Part shown: positions 1 through 7,007 of the stretch, in pieces
Layout of the letters: each line of letters opens with the position of its first letter
How positions within the stretch are numbered: position 1 is the first letter of the stretch
Assembly (NCBI GenBank): GCA_022510885.1
Contig: JAFLSP010000038.1
Location: forward strand, 1 to 13,874
DNA: 13,874 nucleotides
From: Treponema sp.
GTDB taxonomy: Bacteria > Spirochaetota > Spirochaetia > Treponematales > Treponemataceae
Reading direction: 5' to 3'
The notes under the pieces: generated by a model
Database searches by the model: none
What the model was told of the DNA's origin: nothing
The model's input: the letters and a program-made list of their open reading frames with translations, nothing else
Translations under genes and position numbers: made by a program

Positions 1-1011
1 GTCAGGATTGTTGAGGGCGAGCCGTGGGCGGACGGGGAGAAAGGCATCATGCTCTCGCGGAACTATGCCGAGCGGCTGGATGCGAGAATTGGTGACATTC
101 TCCAGTTCGCGATAAGCGAGGGCTTCTCCTCGCGGATTCGCGCCGTGCCGCTCACGGCGGTCTATGAGTATGCGGTGGAGAACCCCACGCTCGACCGGAT
201 TGTCCTCACGAACCCGGAGACCGTCCGCGCGATTATGGACATGACCGACCTGCTGTCAGCTGACCAGATTGTGCTTTCCGAGGAGGTTGAGGACATCCTT
301 GCCGCCGATGACATCGACGACCTTTTCTCCGATGCCGCGGACATGAACGGTGGCGTGACGACGGAGGAGATTGTCATTTCCGAGGACGAGGTTGCCGCAT
401 TGCGCAGCTCCTACGAGAATTCGACTTCATGGAATTTCCTCATCTGCCGCGTGAGCGAGCCGAGGAGGACGAAGCACGTCATCAAGGAGCTTAACCGCGT
501 CTTCAGGGAGCGGGACTGGTCGGTCGAGGCCGTGGGCTGGCGCTCTTCGGCGGGAGGCAACGCTTCCTACCTTTATATGCTCCGCCTCATCCTCAATATC
601 GGCATAGTCATAATCCTTGGCGCGGGCTTCATCGTGGTGAACAACACGCTCGTCGTCAATATCTTGGACAGAATCCGCGAGATTGGGACGATGCGCGCTA
701 TCGGGGCGAACAAACGTTACATAACGAAGGAATGTGCCGCGGAGACGATGATTATGGCGGTCATGGCGGGCGTTTTGGGCTGCGTCATGGGGACGGTCGG
801 CTCCGCCGTGGTGTCGTCCTTGCGCATTACGTTCTCGAACGGCTTTCTTATTCAGCTGTTCGGGGGAACGGTTCTTCACACGGCGGTCAGCCTGTCGAAT
901 CTGCTCGGTGCGCTCGCACTCGCCTTGCTCATCGGGCTGGTAGCGTGGATATATCCGCTGATAACCGCGCTCCGCGTCAACACGGCGCAGGCCATGCAGG
1001 GGGCGCGATGA
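1..1011 (+). CDS. MacB/FtsX-type ABC transporter permease, 5' end cut off
   Basis: The frame is open from base 1, so the gene starts upstream and the ATG at 49 is only internal. The visible 336 residues hold a periplasmic domain (about 1-190) and three C-terminal membrane segments (about 195-220, 250-272, 298-320). The first of these is followed by REIGTMRAIGA, the hallmark cytoplasmic loop of FtsX/MacB permeases. By family knowledge such permeases take mechanical force from a LolD/MacB-type ATPase and move lipoproteins, lipids or peptides out of the inner membrane. They do not form a classical channel. The missing N-terminus should carry the first membrane helix. The periplasmic domain has an acidic, probably flexible insert (bases about 265-402) with the motif DDIDDLFSDAAD. 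The stop overlaps the start of the next permease (ATGA), which implies translational coupling. The substrate cannot be read from the sequence. Confidence 0.9.
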   Translation, partial: VRIVEGEPWADGEKGIMLSRNYAERLDARIGDILQFAISEGFSSRIRAVPLTAVYEYAVENPTLDRIVLTNPETVRAIMDMTDLLSADQIVLSEEVEDILAADDIDDLFSDAADMNGGVTTEEIVISEDEVAALRSSYENSTSWNFLICRVSEPRRTKHVIKELNRVFRERDWSVEAVGWRSSAGGNASYLYMLRLILNIGIVIILGAGFIVVNNTLVVNILDRIREIGTMRAIGANKRYITKECAAETMIMAVMAGVLGCVMGTVGSAVVSSLRITFSNGFLIQLFGGTVLHTAVSLSNLLGALALALLIGLVAWIYPLITALRVNTAQAMQGAR

Positions 1012-2300
1012 TGTATCAGGCAAAGCTCGCGCTCCGCTCGCTTCTCTACCGCAAAAAACAGTACGTGTCCTTGTTCCTTGTCTGCATGTTCGGCGTGGCA
1101 GTCTCGCTGGCATCTATCGCCGTGAGCACGGGCATGATGCGCTCCCTGCGTCAGAAAGCGAGGATTTATTACGGCGGCGACTTCGCGCTCATGTGCTCGG
1201 ATAAGGATGCATCGCTTGAAATCTATGATTATGAGGAGAAATGCGATGTGGTTCGGGCCGTCCTTCCGCCTGACGCGGTGGTCACGCCGCGCATGGCTCT
1301 TGACGGGCGGGTCGGGCAGTTTTACTTTGAGGGTGTGCAGGCTTTCATGCAAACGGTGACGGGCATCAATATTGAAAATGAGGCGTCGCTTCTCTCAAGT
1401 TTCTTTTTCGTTGAGGGCGGGGTTGATGAGATGGTGGGACACCGCAACGGAGTCCTTATCTCCGCGCCTGTCGCGAGGATGCTTGGCGTCCATGTCGGGG
1501 ACGAGATTACGTTCCAGCTTGTGACGACGGACGGCTTTGTGAATACCGTCCAGATTGAGGTGAGGGGGATTTTTCAGGACTCAAGCGTGTTCGGCACATA
1601 CACCTCGTATATGGATTTCGATTTCCTGAAAGCGGCGCGCGGTTGCCCGGAGAACTATGCGAACCGAATCTGCGTGAATTTCCCCGGGCGAAAAGTTACG
1701 GAAAAGAATCTCCATGAGTTCTACGACTCGCTCCGCTCCGTCCTCAATATGTATCGGTGGGTCGATGACAAGAGGGACTTCATCTCTGCCCGAGACAGTA
1801 TTGCGGTTGAGACGTGGGGCTTTATCCCGCTGAGCGCGAACCTGAGCGAGGTCGAGATTATGGAGCTGGCGATGGACGCGGTAATAGCGTTCGTCATCAT
1901 CATCCTTGCGGTAATCATAATTGCGGGAATCGGGAGCACGTACCGCGTCCTCATCATGAAGCGCATCACCGAAATCGGGGTTTATATGGCGGTCGGCATG
2001 AAGAAGCGCTCGATTGCCGGCGCGCTGCTCCTTGAGGCGTTCGCGCTCCTGCTCGTCGGCTGTCTCGGCGGTATTGTGCTTGCAGATTTGTTCTGCTCCG
2101 TGCTGTCCGTGTTCGATTTCTCGTTCATTCCGTCATTTGATATGTTCCTTGAGCGCGGTAACCTTTGTCCGCGCCCTGATGTTATAAAAAGTGTCGCGGT
2201 GATTGTTTCGGTCATCGTCGCCACGCTGCTCGCCGTGCTGTACGCGGCGATGCAGTCAATCAAAATCATGCCTGTCGAGGCGCTTGCCGTTACTGAGTAG
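1008..2300 (+). CDS. MacB/FtsX-type ABC transporter permease
   Basis: This 430-residue protein has the complete MacB/LolCE topology: one N-terminal membrane helix (about 19-40), a periplasmic domain of about 245 residues, then three helices (about 290-312, 337-362, 392-415). The cytoplasmic loop RITEIGVYMAVGMKKRSI (320-337) is the FtsX signature, and the ending MPVEALAVTE is typical of the family. The ATG at 1008 overlaps the upstream stop. A second in-frame ATG follows directly at 1011, and AGGGGG at 999-1003 suits either. It probably pairs with the upstream permease as a LolC/LolE-like heterodimer. The genes after it (LolA-like carrier, outer-membrane barrel) suggest transport towards the outer membrane. 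No ATPase is encoded on this strand within the window. The closest candidate is the convergent gene at 4529-5257. Confidence 0.92.
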   Translation: MMYQAKLALRSLLYRKKQYVSLFLVCMFGVAVSLASIAVSTGMMRSLRQKARIYYGGDFALMCSDKDASLEIYDYEEKCDVVRAVLPPDAVVTPRMALDGRVGQFYFEGVQAFMQTVTGINIENEASLLSSFFFVEGGVDEMVGHRNGVLISAPVARMLGVHVGDEITFQLVTTDGFVNTVQIEVRGIFQDSSVFGTYTSYMDFDFLKAARGCPENYANRICVNFPGRKVTEKNLHEFYDSLRSVLNMYRWVDDKRDFISARDSIAVETWGFIPLSANLSEVEIMELAMDAVIAFVIIILAVIIIAGIGSTYRVLIMKRITEIGVYMAVGMKKRSIAGALLLEAFALLLVGCLGGIVLADLFCSVLSVFDFSFIPSFDMFLERGNLCPRPDVIKSVAVIVSVIVATLLAVLYAAMQSIKIMPVEALAVTE

Positions 2301-2313
2301 CGGCGCTGTTTGT

Positions 2314-2317
2314 GGAG
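2314..2317 (+). promoter_or_regulatory. Ribosome binding site deciding the LolA-like gene start
   Basis: GGAG lies 6 bases before the ATG at 2324. It favours that ATG over the in-frame GTG at 2312, which has no such site. Confidence 0.6.
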
Positions 2318-2323
2318 AACATT

Positions 2324-3142
2324 ATGAGGCTGAATCTGAATTTCATTCCTTGCAGGAAAAACATTTTCTCGTTCTATCTGCTCGCGCTTTTCCCGCTCAC
2401 GGTGCACGCGCTCGCTCCTGATGCGGCGGCGCAGCTCCTTCAGAAGGCGGAGGCTGCCACCGCGTTCTACGGCACGGACTTCACCGCCAGCTACGAGGTC
2501 GTGCAGGAGAAGCCGGGCGAGGGCAGGAGCAAGACCAACGCCACCATCTACCGCCGCGACAATGACGCGAAATGGACGATTCTCATCACGGCTCCGCTCA
2601 AGGACAAGGGCAAGGGCTATCTTCAGACTGACAGCAACATCTGGTTCTACGACCCCGCCGACCGCCGCTTCACGTTCTCAAGCTCCAAGGACAAGTTCCA
2701 GGGCACGAACGCCAACACGTCCGACTTCGCGCCGCAGCATTACAAGCGCGACTACGACATCGAGAGCACGGAGGAGGTTCGGCTCGGCAATTTTGACTGC
2801 GTGCTTTTCACGCTCAAGGCGAAGACGAAGAATGTCGATTACCCGCAGATTAAGCTCTGGGTCACGAAGGATGACGGTCTGATGCGCAAAAAGGAGGATT
2901 ACTCGCTTTCGGGGCAGAAGCTCCGCACGAGCGCGGTTCCCTCGTACCAGAAAGTCGAGGGCAACGGGACGGTATATCAGATTCCTGTCCGCATGATTAT
3001 CCAGGACAACCTCAAGGGCAGGAAGATAGACGGCAAGATGAGCTACGAGAGCACGACAATCTCCATCTCGAACGCGACGTTCAAGAAGCAGGATGATGCC
3101 GTCTACACCAAACCGTATCTTGAGCTGATGAGCGGCAAATAA
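2324..3142 (+). CDS. LolA-like periplasmic protein (outer membrane lipoprotein-sorting family)
   Basis: The 272-residue product begins with a signal peptide (basic start, hydrophobic core about 13-27, cleavage probably near residue 29-31). Cys10 precedes the hydrophobic core, so it is not a lipobox. The mature part matches the LolA-like, COG2834-type family as I know it: an N-terminal helix, then beta strands including KGYLQTDSNIWFYDPADRRF (97-116) and the conserved KDKFQGTNANTSDF (122-135). LolA-fold proteins form a half-barrel that carries a lipid or acyl chain across the periplasm. At 272 residues it is longer than classical LolA (about 200 including signal), as is usual for this subfamily. 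It lies 23 bases after the second permease and 2 bases before the barrel gene, so it probably takes a hydrophobic substrate from one to the other. The family is clear; the cargo is unknown. Confidence 0.85.
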   Translation: MRLNLNFIPCRKNIFSFYLLALFPLTVHALAPDAAAQLLQKAEAATAFYGTDFTASYEVVQEKPGEGRSKTNATIYRRDNDAKWTILITAPLKDKGKGYLQTDSNIWFYDPADRRFTFSSSKDKFQGTNANTSDFAPQHYKRDYDIESTEEVRLGNFDCVLFTLKAKTKNVDYPQIKLWVTKDDGLMRKKEDYSLSGQKLRTSAVPSYQKVEGNGTVYQIPVRMIIQDNLKGRKIDGKMSYESTTISISNATFKKQDDAVYTKPYLELMSGK

Positions 3143-3144
3143 AC

Positions 3145-4512
3145 GTGACGGCGACGAAGAGACTGCTGCGCATTCTTTTTTTTCTCGTGCTCGCGTTGCC
3201 CGTATTCTCGCAGTCAGCGGATTCTGATGGCGGCGCGACCCTGATTGAGGTCGTCGGCGATGGCGCGGGCGGATACGATTCGGACGATGGTGTTGGCGTT
3301 GCGGATGCCTCTGGGCTCGATGATTTCGACGCGCTTTTCAGCGATGCCGAGGACACCGATGATGCCGTGATGACCGATGATGTCCGCGCAGGAACGAACT
3401 ACAACGTGCAGCTCGGCTCTCTCAAATTTCCCATTGAGTTTTCGGGACGCATGGATGCGGAGGTGGGGGCTGCGCTCATCCGCACGAATAACGATACCGA
3501 TGCCAGTTTTTATTTTGACTTCAAGAACTACCTGTATTTCACCATCCGCCCCGATACCTATCTCTCGCTCAGAGGTGTCCTCAAAAGCAGCCTGCCGAGT
3601 GATTCCGAGGACAGCGAGTCAAACCAGTTTTTGTATTTGTATGAGCTGTATTTTGATTACCTGATGCTCAAGCATGTGTATATTACGGCGGGCAAAAAAA
3701 AGACGGTGTGGGGAAACGTCCGCCTTTTCTCGAACGTAGACGATTACGGCGGCGACACCGACGCTTTGTATACGAATGTGCTCTATGATTCCCGTGAGTA
3801 TATTTCCGGCATAGTAAGGATTCCGTTCGGTAACAATACCGTCACCGCTGTGGCAATGTACAATCCGTCAACCGCAAGCACCTCGCCAAAGACTAAGGAT
3901 ATGTCTTTTGCGGTCAGTTTGGAATTTCTGCTGCTCAATACGTCCATCAATTTTTTCGGGCGAAGGTTTCCCCTTGCGGAGGGTACCGACTCCGAGAACA
4001 GCCAGAAGGCTATTCTTGGCATGGAGCTAAAACGGACTATTCTGGGCTTTGATGTGTACGGACAGGGCATGGCGCGTATTGCTAGATATGAGGAACTGCC
4101 GGATGTCGTGGCATCAAAAGGCGATGATTTGGCCGCCATTCAAAAATTCATTACGACTGTCGGAACATATCGGCTGTGGTCGGACAATACGCCGAATGTG
4201 GGCTTTAATTTTGAGTTTCAGAATATTTATCGCCCGAATTTTGATGATTCCGAGGATAAATTCACGAACAGGTTTTCATTTGATTTCGGCATATCGAAAC
4301 TTGGGCCGAACCGTGATATAAAACTCGGACTGCAGTGGTGCCATGACATAACGAGCGAGAAAGGATTTATTAAAACGGGCGTAGAATTCTCCCGCGTCAT
4401 GCCACATTGCAACTGGAGAACGGGCATTGAGTACGAGTACGGCGAGTTTGGCAGTTTTAAAGATTATGAACTTACATTCGGAACATATCTTAAAATAAAT
4501 CTTGACTATTAA
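3145..4512 (+). CDS. Putative outer-membrane beta-barrel protein
   Basis: The 455-residue product starts at a GTG two bases after the LolA-like stop. No strong ribosome site is visible, so translation is probably coupled. Residues 5-23 form a signal peptide with likely cleavage near FSQS. Residues 24-80 are very acidic and low in complexity, and include DDFDALFSDAED (59-70), shared with the first permease. From about residue 88 the chain alternates polar and hydrophobic residues in strands with many aromatics. It ends in YLKINLDY, a typical aromatic C-terminal signal for barrel assembly by BamA. The overall plan resembles barrels encoded beside LolA-fold proteins and exporters elsewhere (for example DUF1302 with DUF1329), but I cannot name a family. 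The 3' third is much more AT-rich than the rest. The likely role is the outer-membrane end of the export route. Confidence 0.75.
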   Translation: MTATKRLLRILFFLVLALPVFSQSADSDGGATLIEVVGDGAGGYDSDDGVGVADASGLDDFDALFSDAEDTDDAVMTDDVRAGTNYNVQLGSLKFPIEFSGRMDAEVGAALIRTNNDTDASFYFDFKNYLYFTIRPDTYLSLRGVLKSSLPSDSEDSESNQFLYLYELYFDYLMLKHVYITAGKKKTVWGNVRLFSNVDDYGGDTDALYTNVLYDSREYISGIVRIPFGNNTVTAVAMYNPSTASTSPKTKDMSFAVSLEFLLLNTSINFFGRRFPLAEGTDSENSQKAILGMELKRTILGFDVYGQGMARIARYEELPDVVASKGDDLAAIQKFITTVGTYRLWSDNTPNVGFNFEFQNIYRPNFDDSEDKFTNRFSFDFGISKLGPNRDIKLGLQWCHDITSEKGFIKTGVEFSRVMPHCNWRTGIEYEYGEFGSFKDYELTFGTYLKINLDY

Positions 4513-4516
4513 ATAT

Positions 4517-4562
4517 CGACGAAAGCGGTCAGCTCTCCTGAATCTTTCCGTCGCGGATTTTT
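4517..4562 (+). terminator. Possible intrinsic terminator of the permease operon
   Basis: CGACGAAAG (4517-4525) can pair with CTTTCCGTCG (4544-4553) with one bulged base and an 18-base loop. A run of five T follows at 4558-4562. It would end + strand transcripts 5-50 bases after the barrel gene, and lies inside the 3' end of the convergent ATPase gene. The loop is long and the stem imperfect. Confidence 0.35.
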
Positions 4563-5257
4563 ATCACATGGTCGGAGAGCGCGACGATTTTCGCGTCGTG
4601 CGTGGAGAACACGAACGTCGTCTTGAGCTCCTGGTTGAGTCGCTTCATCAGCTCTAGAATCTGGTCGCCGTTCTTTGAGTCGAGGTTTGCCGTCGGCTCA
4701 TCGGCAAGGATAATCGGCGCTTTCGTGACGAGCGCGCGCGCGATTGCGACACGTTGCCGCTGCCCGCCGCTCAGCTCCGACGGCTTGTGGCTCTTCCAGT
4801 CGTAAAGCCCGACCGTCTCCAGCAGGAATTGAATCCACTCCTTTCTCTCGGCAGCGGAAAGCGTGTCAGCGGCGACTGATTTTCCGAGCGTGAGCGGGAA
4901 TTCTACGTTCTCCCACACGTTGAGGACGGGAATGAGGTTGAACGTCTGGAAAATGAAGCCGAGATGGGCGCGGCGCAGTTCGGTGAGTTTCGAGTCAATT
5001 TTGAACGGCACGCTCTTTGATTTCTCCAGGTCGATTCCTTTGTAGACATCAATGCCCGCAAGGACAACCGAGCCAGAGTTCGGCAGGTCGATGAGGCCGA
5101 TTATGTTGAGGAGTGTGGATTTCCCCGAGCCTGACGGACCTGAGAGCGCGGCGAATGCGCCCTGCTCAATCTTGAACGACACATCGTCCACCGCCTTAAT
5201 CTGCACTTTGTCCATCTGATATATTTTGCTGACGTTTTTCAGTTCAATCACTGCCAT
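4529..5257 (-). CDS. LolD/MacB-type ABC transporter ATP-binding protein
   Basis: This 242-residue ATPase has every motif: Walker [10 protein letters not shown] (40-48), Q-loop Gln104, signature LSGGQ (162-166), Walker B IILADEP (182-188) with catalytic Glu187, D-loop, and switch His220. Length and the start [16 protein letters not shown] fit the LolD/MacB/FtsE branch, whose members energise FtsX-type permeases. The start is set at 5257 because the alignable domain begins there. An in-frame ATG at 5305 would add 16 unrelated residues. No clear ribosome site precedes it. The sequence before it is AT-rich and holds TATAAT six bases before the ATG. It is last in a four-gene operon, 14 bases after the ParB-like gene, and converges on the barrel gene with only 16 bases between the stops. 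Permeases of the right type lie in the convergent operon, so pairing is plausible but unproven. Confidence 0.93.
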   Translation of the reverse strand: MAVIELKNVSKIYQMDKVQIKAVDDVSFKIEQGAFAALSGPSGSGKSTLLNIIGLIDLPNSGSVVLAGIDVYKGIDLEKSKSVPFKIDSKLTELRRAHLGFIFQTFNLIPVLNVWENVEFPLTLGKSVAADTLSAAERKEWIQFLLETVGLYDWKSHKPSELSGGQRQRVAIARALVTKAPIILADEPTANLDSKNGDQILELMKRLNQELKTTFVFSTHDAKIVALSDHVIKIRDGKIQES

Positions 5258-5263
5258 ACTGCT

Positions 5264-5269
5264 ATTATA
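5264..5269 (-). promoter_or_regulatory. TATAAT box just upstream of the ABC ATPase
   Basis: On the - strand a perfect TATAAT ends six bases before the ATG at 5257, in an AT-rich stretch. If used, transcription would start at or next to the ATG and give a nearly leaderless mRNA. No convincing -35 hexamer lies at the right distance, so it may be chance. Confidence 0.25.
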
Positions 5270-5271
5270 TA

Positions 5272-6282
5272 TTATTTTTGGTTCTTGACTAGTTGGGTTT
5301 CGCAATTTTCCTCATCAGGCTGCGCTTTCCTGTCAAGCGGGCGCATCCACTGCTCGGCGGCGGGGGCGAGGCGCTTTTTCAGCAGCAGCCGCTGAATTTT
5401 GTTCCAGACGCGGCGGGGAAAGGTCAGTCCGTAGCGGTGCGACAGGTAGTCCGCCACGGTGTCGAGCGGAATCTGCGCGTTGAACTTCTGCTTGAGCTCG
5501 TCCCAGTATTTGATAATCCACACGTACATGTCCGACTTGGTGCGCTTCCTGAACAGGCGCATGATGCGGTGGCGGTCGATGACGCTGATGACGGGCATGT
5601 AGACTGTCCTGAACCAGGACATGATGGCATCCTCCATTGAGATTTCCTCGGGCTTGTTCAGGTTGATGTAGTATTTGTGCGTGAGGATGTGGTTGTAGAT
5701 GACGTCGTACTGCCCGGTCGCGGAGAAGTCGAGCAGCCAGTAGTCGGTGATGTCGCCGAAGCTCGTCTCGGCGTAGAATACGCGCTTCTCGTACTGGATA
5801 ATCTGCCGCGTCATCCTGGCGAGGCTGTCGCCCGGGTGCAGGCGGATTTCGCTCTGGAGGCTCACCACCTCCGCGTCGATGAACTCGATGCCCTTCGCCT
5901 TCGCCACGGACACGCGGTGGTTGCCGTCGCGCACGAAGTACACGCCGCCCAGCTCGTACAGCGTGATGGGCGGCAGCGTCACGTCCTGGAGGTGCGCCAT
6001 GTCGATGTGCTCCCAGCGCGACTTGAGGTGTATGCTCTTGGGGAAGAAGCGGTTGTCGAAGTCGCGGTAGCGTCCCTCGCTCCCCACGATTTTTGCGACC
6101 GGGACGACCGTCATGCCCTTGTAGACCTCGTTGCTCGGGCGCAGCATCTTCTTGATGTCGGAGAACGAGATGAGCGTCGCCTCGTCGGGATTGAGGAAGT
6201 GCTGGATTTCGTTGAACAGCGCCTTGTTGCGCGCCTTGTGGAAGTCCTCGTCAGTCTGTGTGGACAGCAGTTGGTTGCTCAT
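5272..6282 (-). CDS. ParB-like domain protein (DUF4032-like)
   Basis: The 336-residue soluble protein contains YFVRDGNHRVSVAKAKGIEF (115-134), which matches the phosphate/nucleotide-binding core of the ParB/sulfiredoxin fold (a DGNHR box). I recall similar boxes in DUF4032-type proteins. Before it, residues 58-115 look like the usual strand-helix lead-in. After it, residues 140-310 are mostly helical, with aromatic-rich stretches such as DYWLLDFSATGQYD. The role is unknown. ParB-fold proteins include CTP-dependent DNA-segregation clamps and nucleases, but no helix-turn-helix is evident here, so chromosome segregation is not supported. The start at 6282 has AGGAGA six bases upstream and shares one base with the metallophosphoesterase stop (TAATG). 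Upstream extension of the frame would only run through that gene out of frame. The C-terminal tail (315-336) is charged and likely disordered. Confidence 0.8.
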   Translation of the reverse strand: MSNQLLSTQTDEDFHKARNKALFNEIQHFLNPDEATLISFSDIKKMLRPSNEVYKGMTVVPVAKIVGSEGRYRDFDNRFFPKSIHLKSRWEHIDMAHLQDVTLPPITLYELGGVYFVRDGNHRVSVAKAKGIEFIDAEVVSLQSEIRLHPGDSLARMTRQIIQYEKRVFYAETSFGDITDYWLLDFSATGQYDVIYNHILTHKYYINLNKPEEISMEDAIMSWFRTVYMPVISVIDRHRIMRLFRKRTKSDMYVWIIKYWDELKQKFNAQIPLDTVADYLSHRYGLTFPRRVWNKIQRLLLKKRLAPAAEQWMRPLDRKAQPDEENCETQLVKNQK

Positions 6283-7004
6283 TACGTCTCTCCTAGTTCG
6301 ATGATGCAGTGGCTGAAGGCGTTGACCACGGAAGTCGCGCCGCTTGCGGTGAAGCGCGGCGAGTTCAGGTCGTACAGGTGGATGTGCCCGTGCACGAGGT
6401 AGGCCGGCCGGAAATGCCGGATGAACCAGTTGAAGCAGTCGAAGCCCTTGTGGCAGGCATCCTCGCGGTCGTGGATGTGGCGCGGCGCGGCGTGGGTCAG
6501 GAAGATGTCGAGGTAGCGCCCGTAGCGCAGCCGGTTCCACAGCAGGGCAGGGACGAGCGCGAGCAGGCGCAGGAACATCTGCCGGTCGGTGTACTGGCAC
6601 AGCCCGTCGTTGTAGCGCAGCGAGCCTGACGCGCCCGCCACGAGCAGCGGCGTCCGCTTCCCCCCGCGCGACGTGACGGCAAGCGACGGCTCGCGCACCG
6701 CCCGGAAACCCGCGTAGACCGCCCCGTGATGGCAGCTCAGGTCGTAGTTGGCGATTTCTTTTTGGAACATGGGATGCGCGCCCTTGTGCTCCGCCTGCCT
6801 GCGGTGGTAGTAGCTGAATTCCGTGAGGTTGTGGTTCCCGAACACGAAGAACGTGGGTTTGTTCAGCGAGGAGACGATGAAATCGATGTAGTCAGACGGC
6901 AGGTCGCCCGCGCACAGCACGGCATCCACGTCGGCGAATCGCTCTTTCACGTTCGTGCTGTACACCAGCGGGTCGAGTTGGTCGGAAACGCACAGAATTT
7001 TCAT
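6282..7004 (-). CDS. Calcineurin-like metallophosphoesterase
   Basis: The 240-residue cytoplasmic protein carries the ordered phosphoesterase motifs: SD with Asp8, AGD with Asp34, GNH with Asn57 and His58, LTH with His171, and HGH with His206 and His208. These ligands normally hold two metal ions and hydrolyse phosphomono- or diesters. The first motif normally reads DxH, but here it is D-Q-L (8-10), so one usual metal ligand is absent. I recall related small phosphoesterases with the same change, so it may be a subfamily trait and not inactivation. The substrate is unknown; nucleotides, cyclic nucleotides or nucleic acids are all possible. It starts 4 bases downstream of the TPR gene stop and overlaps the ParB-like gene by one base, so the three are almost certainly co-expressed. 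Confidence 0.88.
   Translation of the reverse strand: MKILCVSDQLDPLVYSTNVKERFADVDAVLCAGDLPSDYIDFIVSSLNKPTFFVFGNHNLTEFSYYHRRQAEHKGAHPMFQKEIANYDLSCHHGAVYAGFRAVREPSLAVTSRGGKRTPLLVAGASGSLRYNDGLCQYTDRQMFLRLLALVPALLWNRLRYGRYLDIFLTHAAPRHIHDREDACHKGFDCFNWFIRHFRPAYLVHGHIHLYDLNSPRFTASGATSVVNAFSHCIIELGET
6289..6294 (-). promoter_or_regulatory. Ribosome binding site of the ParB-like gene
   Basis: AGGAGA on the - strand lies six bases before the ATG at 6282, inside the end of the metallophosphoesterase gene. It fixes the start and rejects the much longer upstream reading. Confidence 0.7.
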
Positions 7005-7007
7005 TGC

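Noticed and set aside
49..51. ATG as the start of the first permease
   Set aside because: The frame is open and protein-like from base 1, the N-terminal membrane helix of the family is missing, and no ribosome site precedes it. The gene is simply cut by the window edge.
732..1007. Upstream extension of the second permease
   Set aside because: It reads through the first permease out of frame and gives an Arg/Gly/His-rich chain. The alignable membrane protein starts at 1008 or 1011.
6283..6600. N-terminal extension of the ParB-like protein
   Set aside because: The added sequence is a Pro/Arg/Ala-rich shadow of the phosphoesterase gene. A good ribosome site marks the start at 6282.
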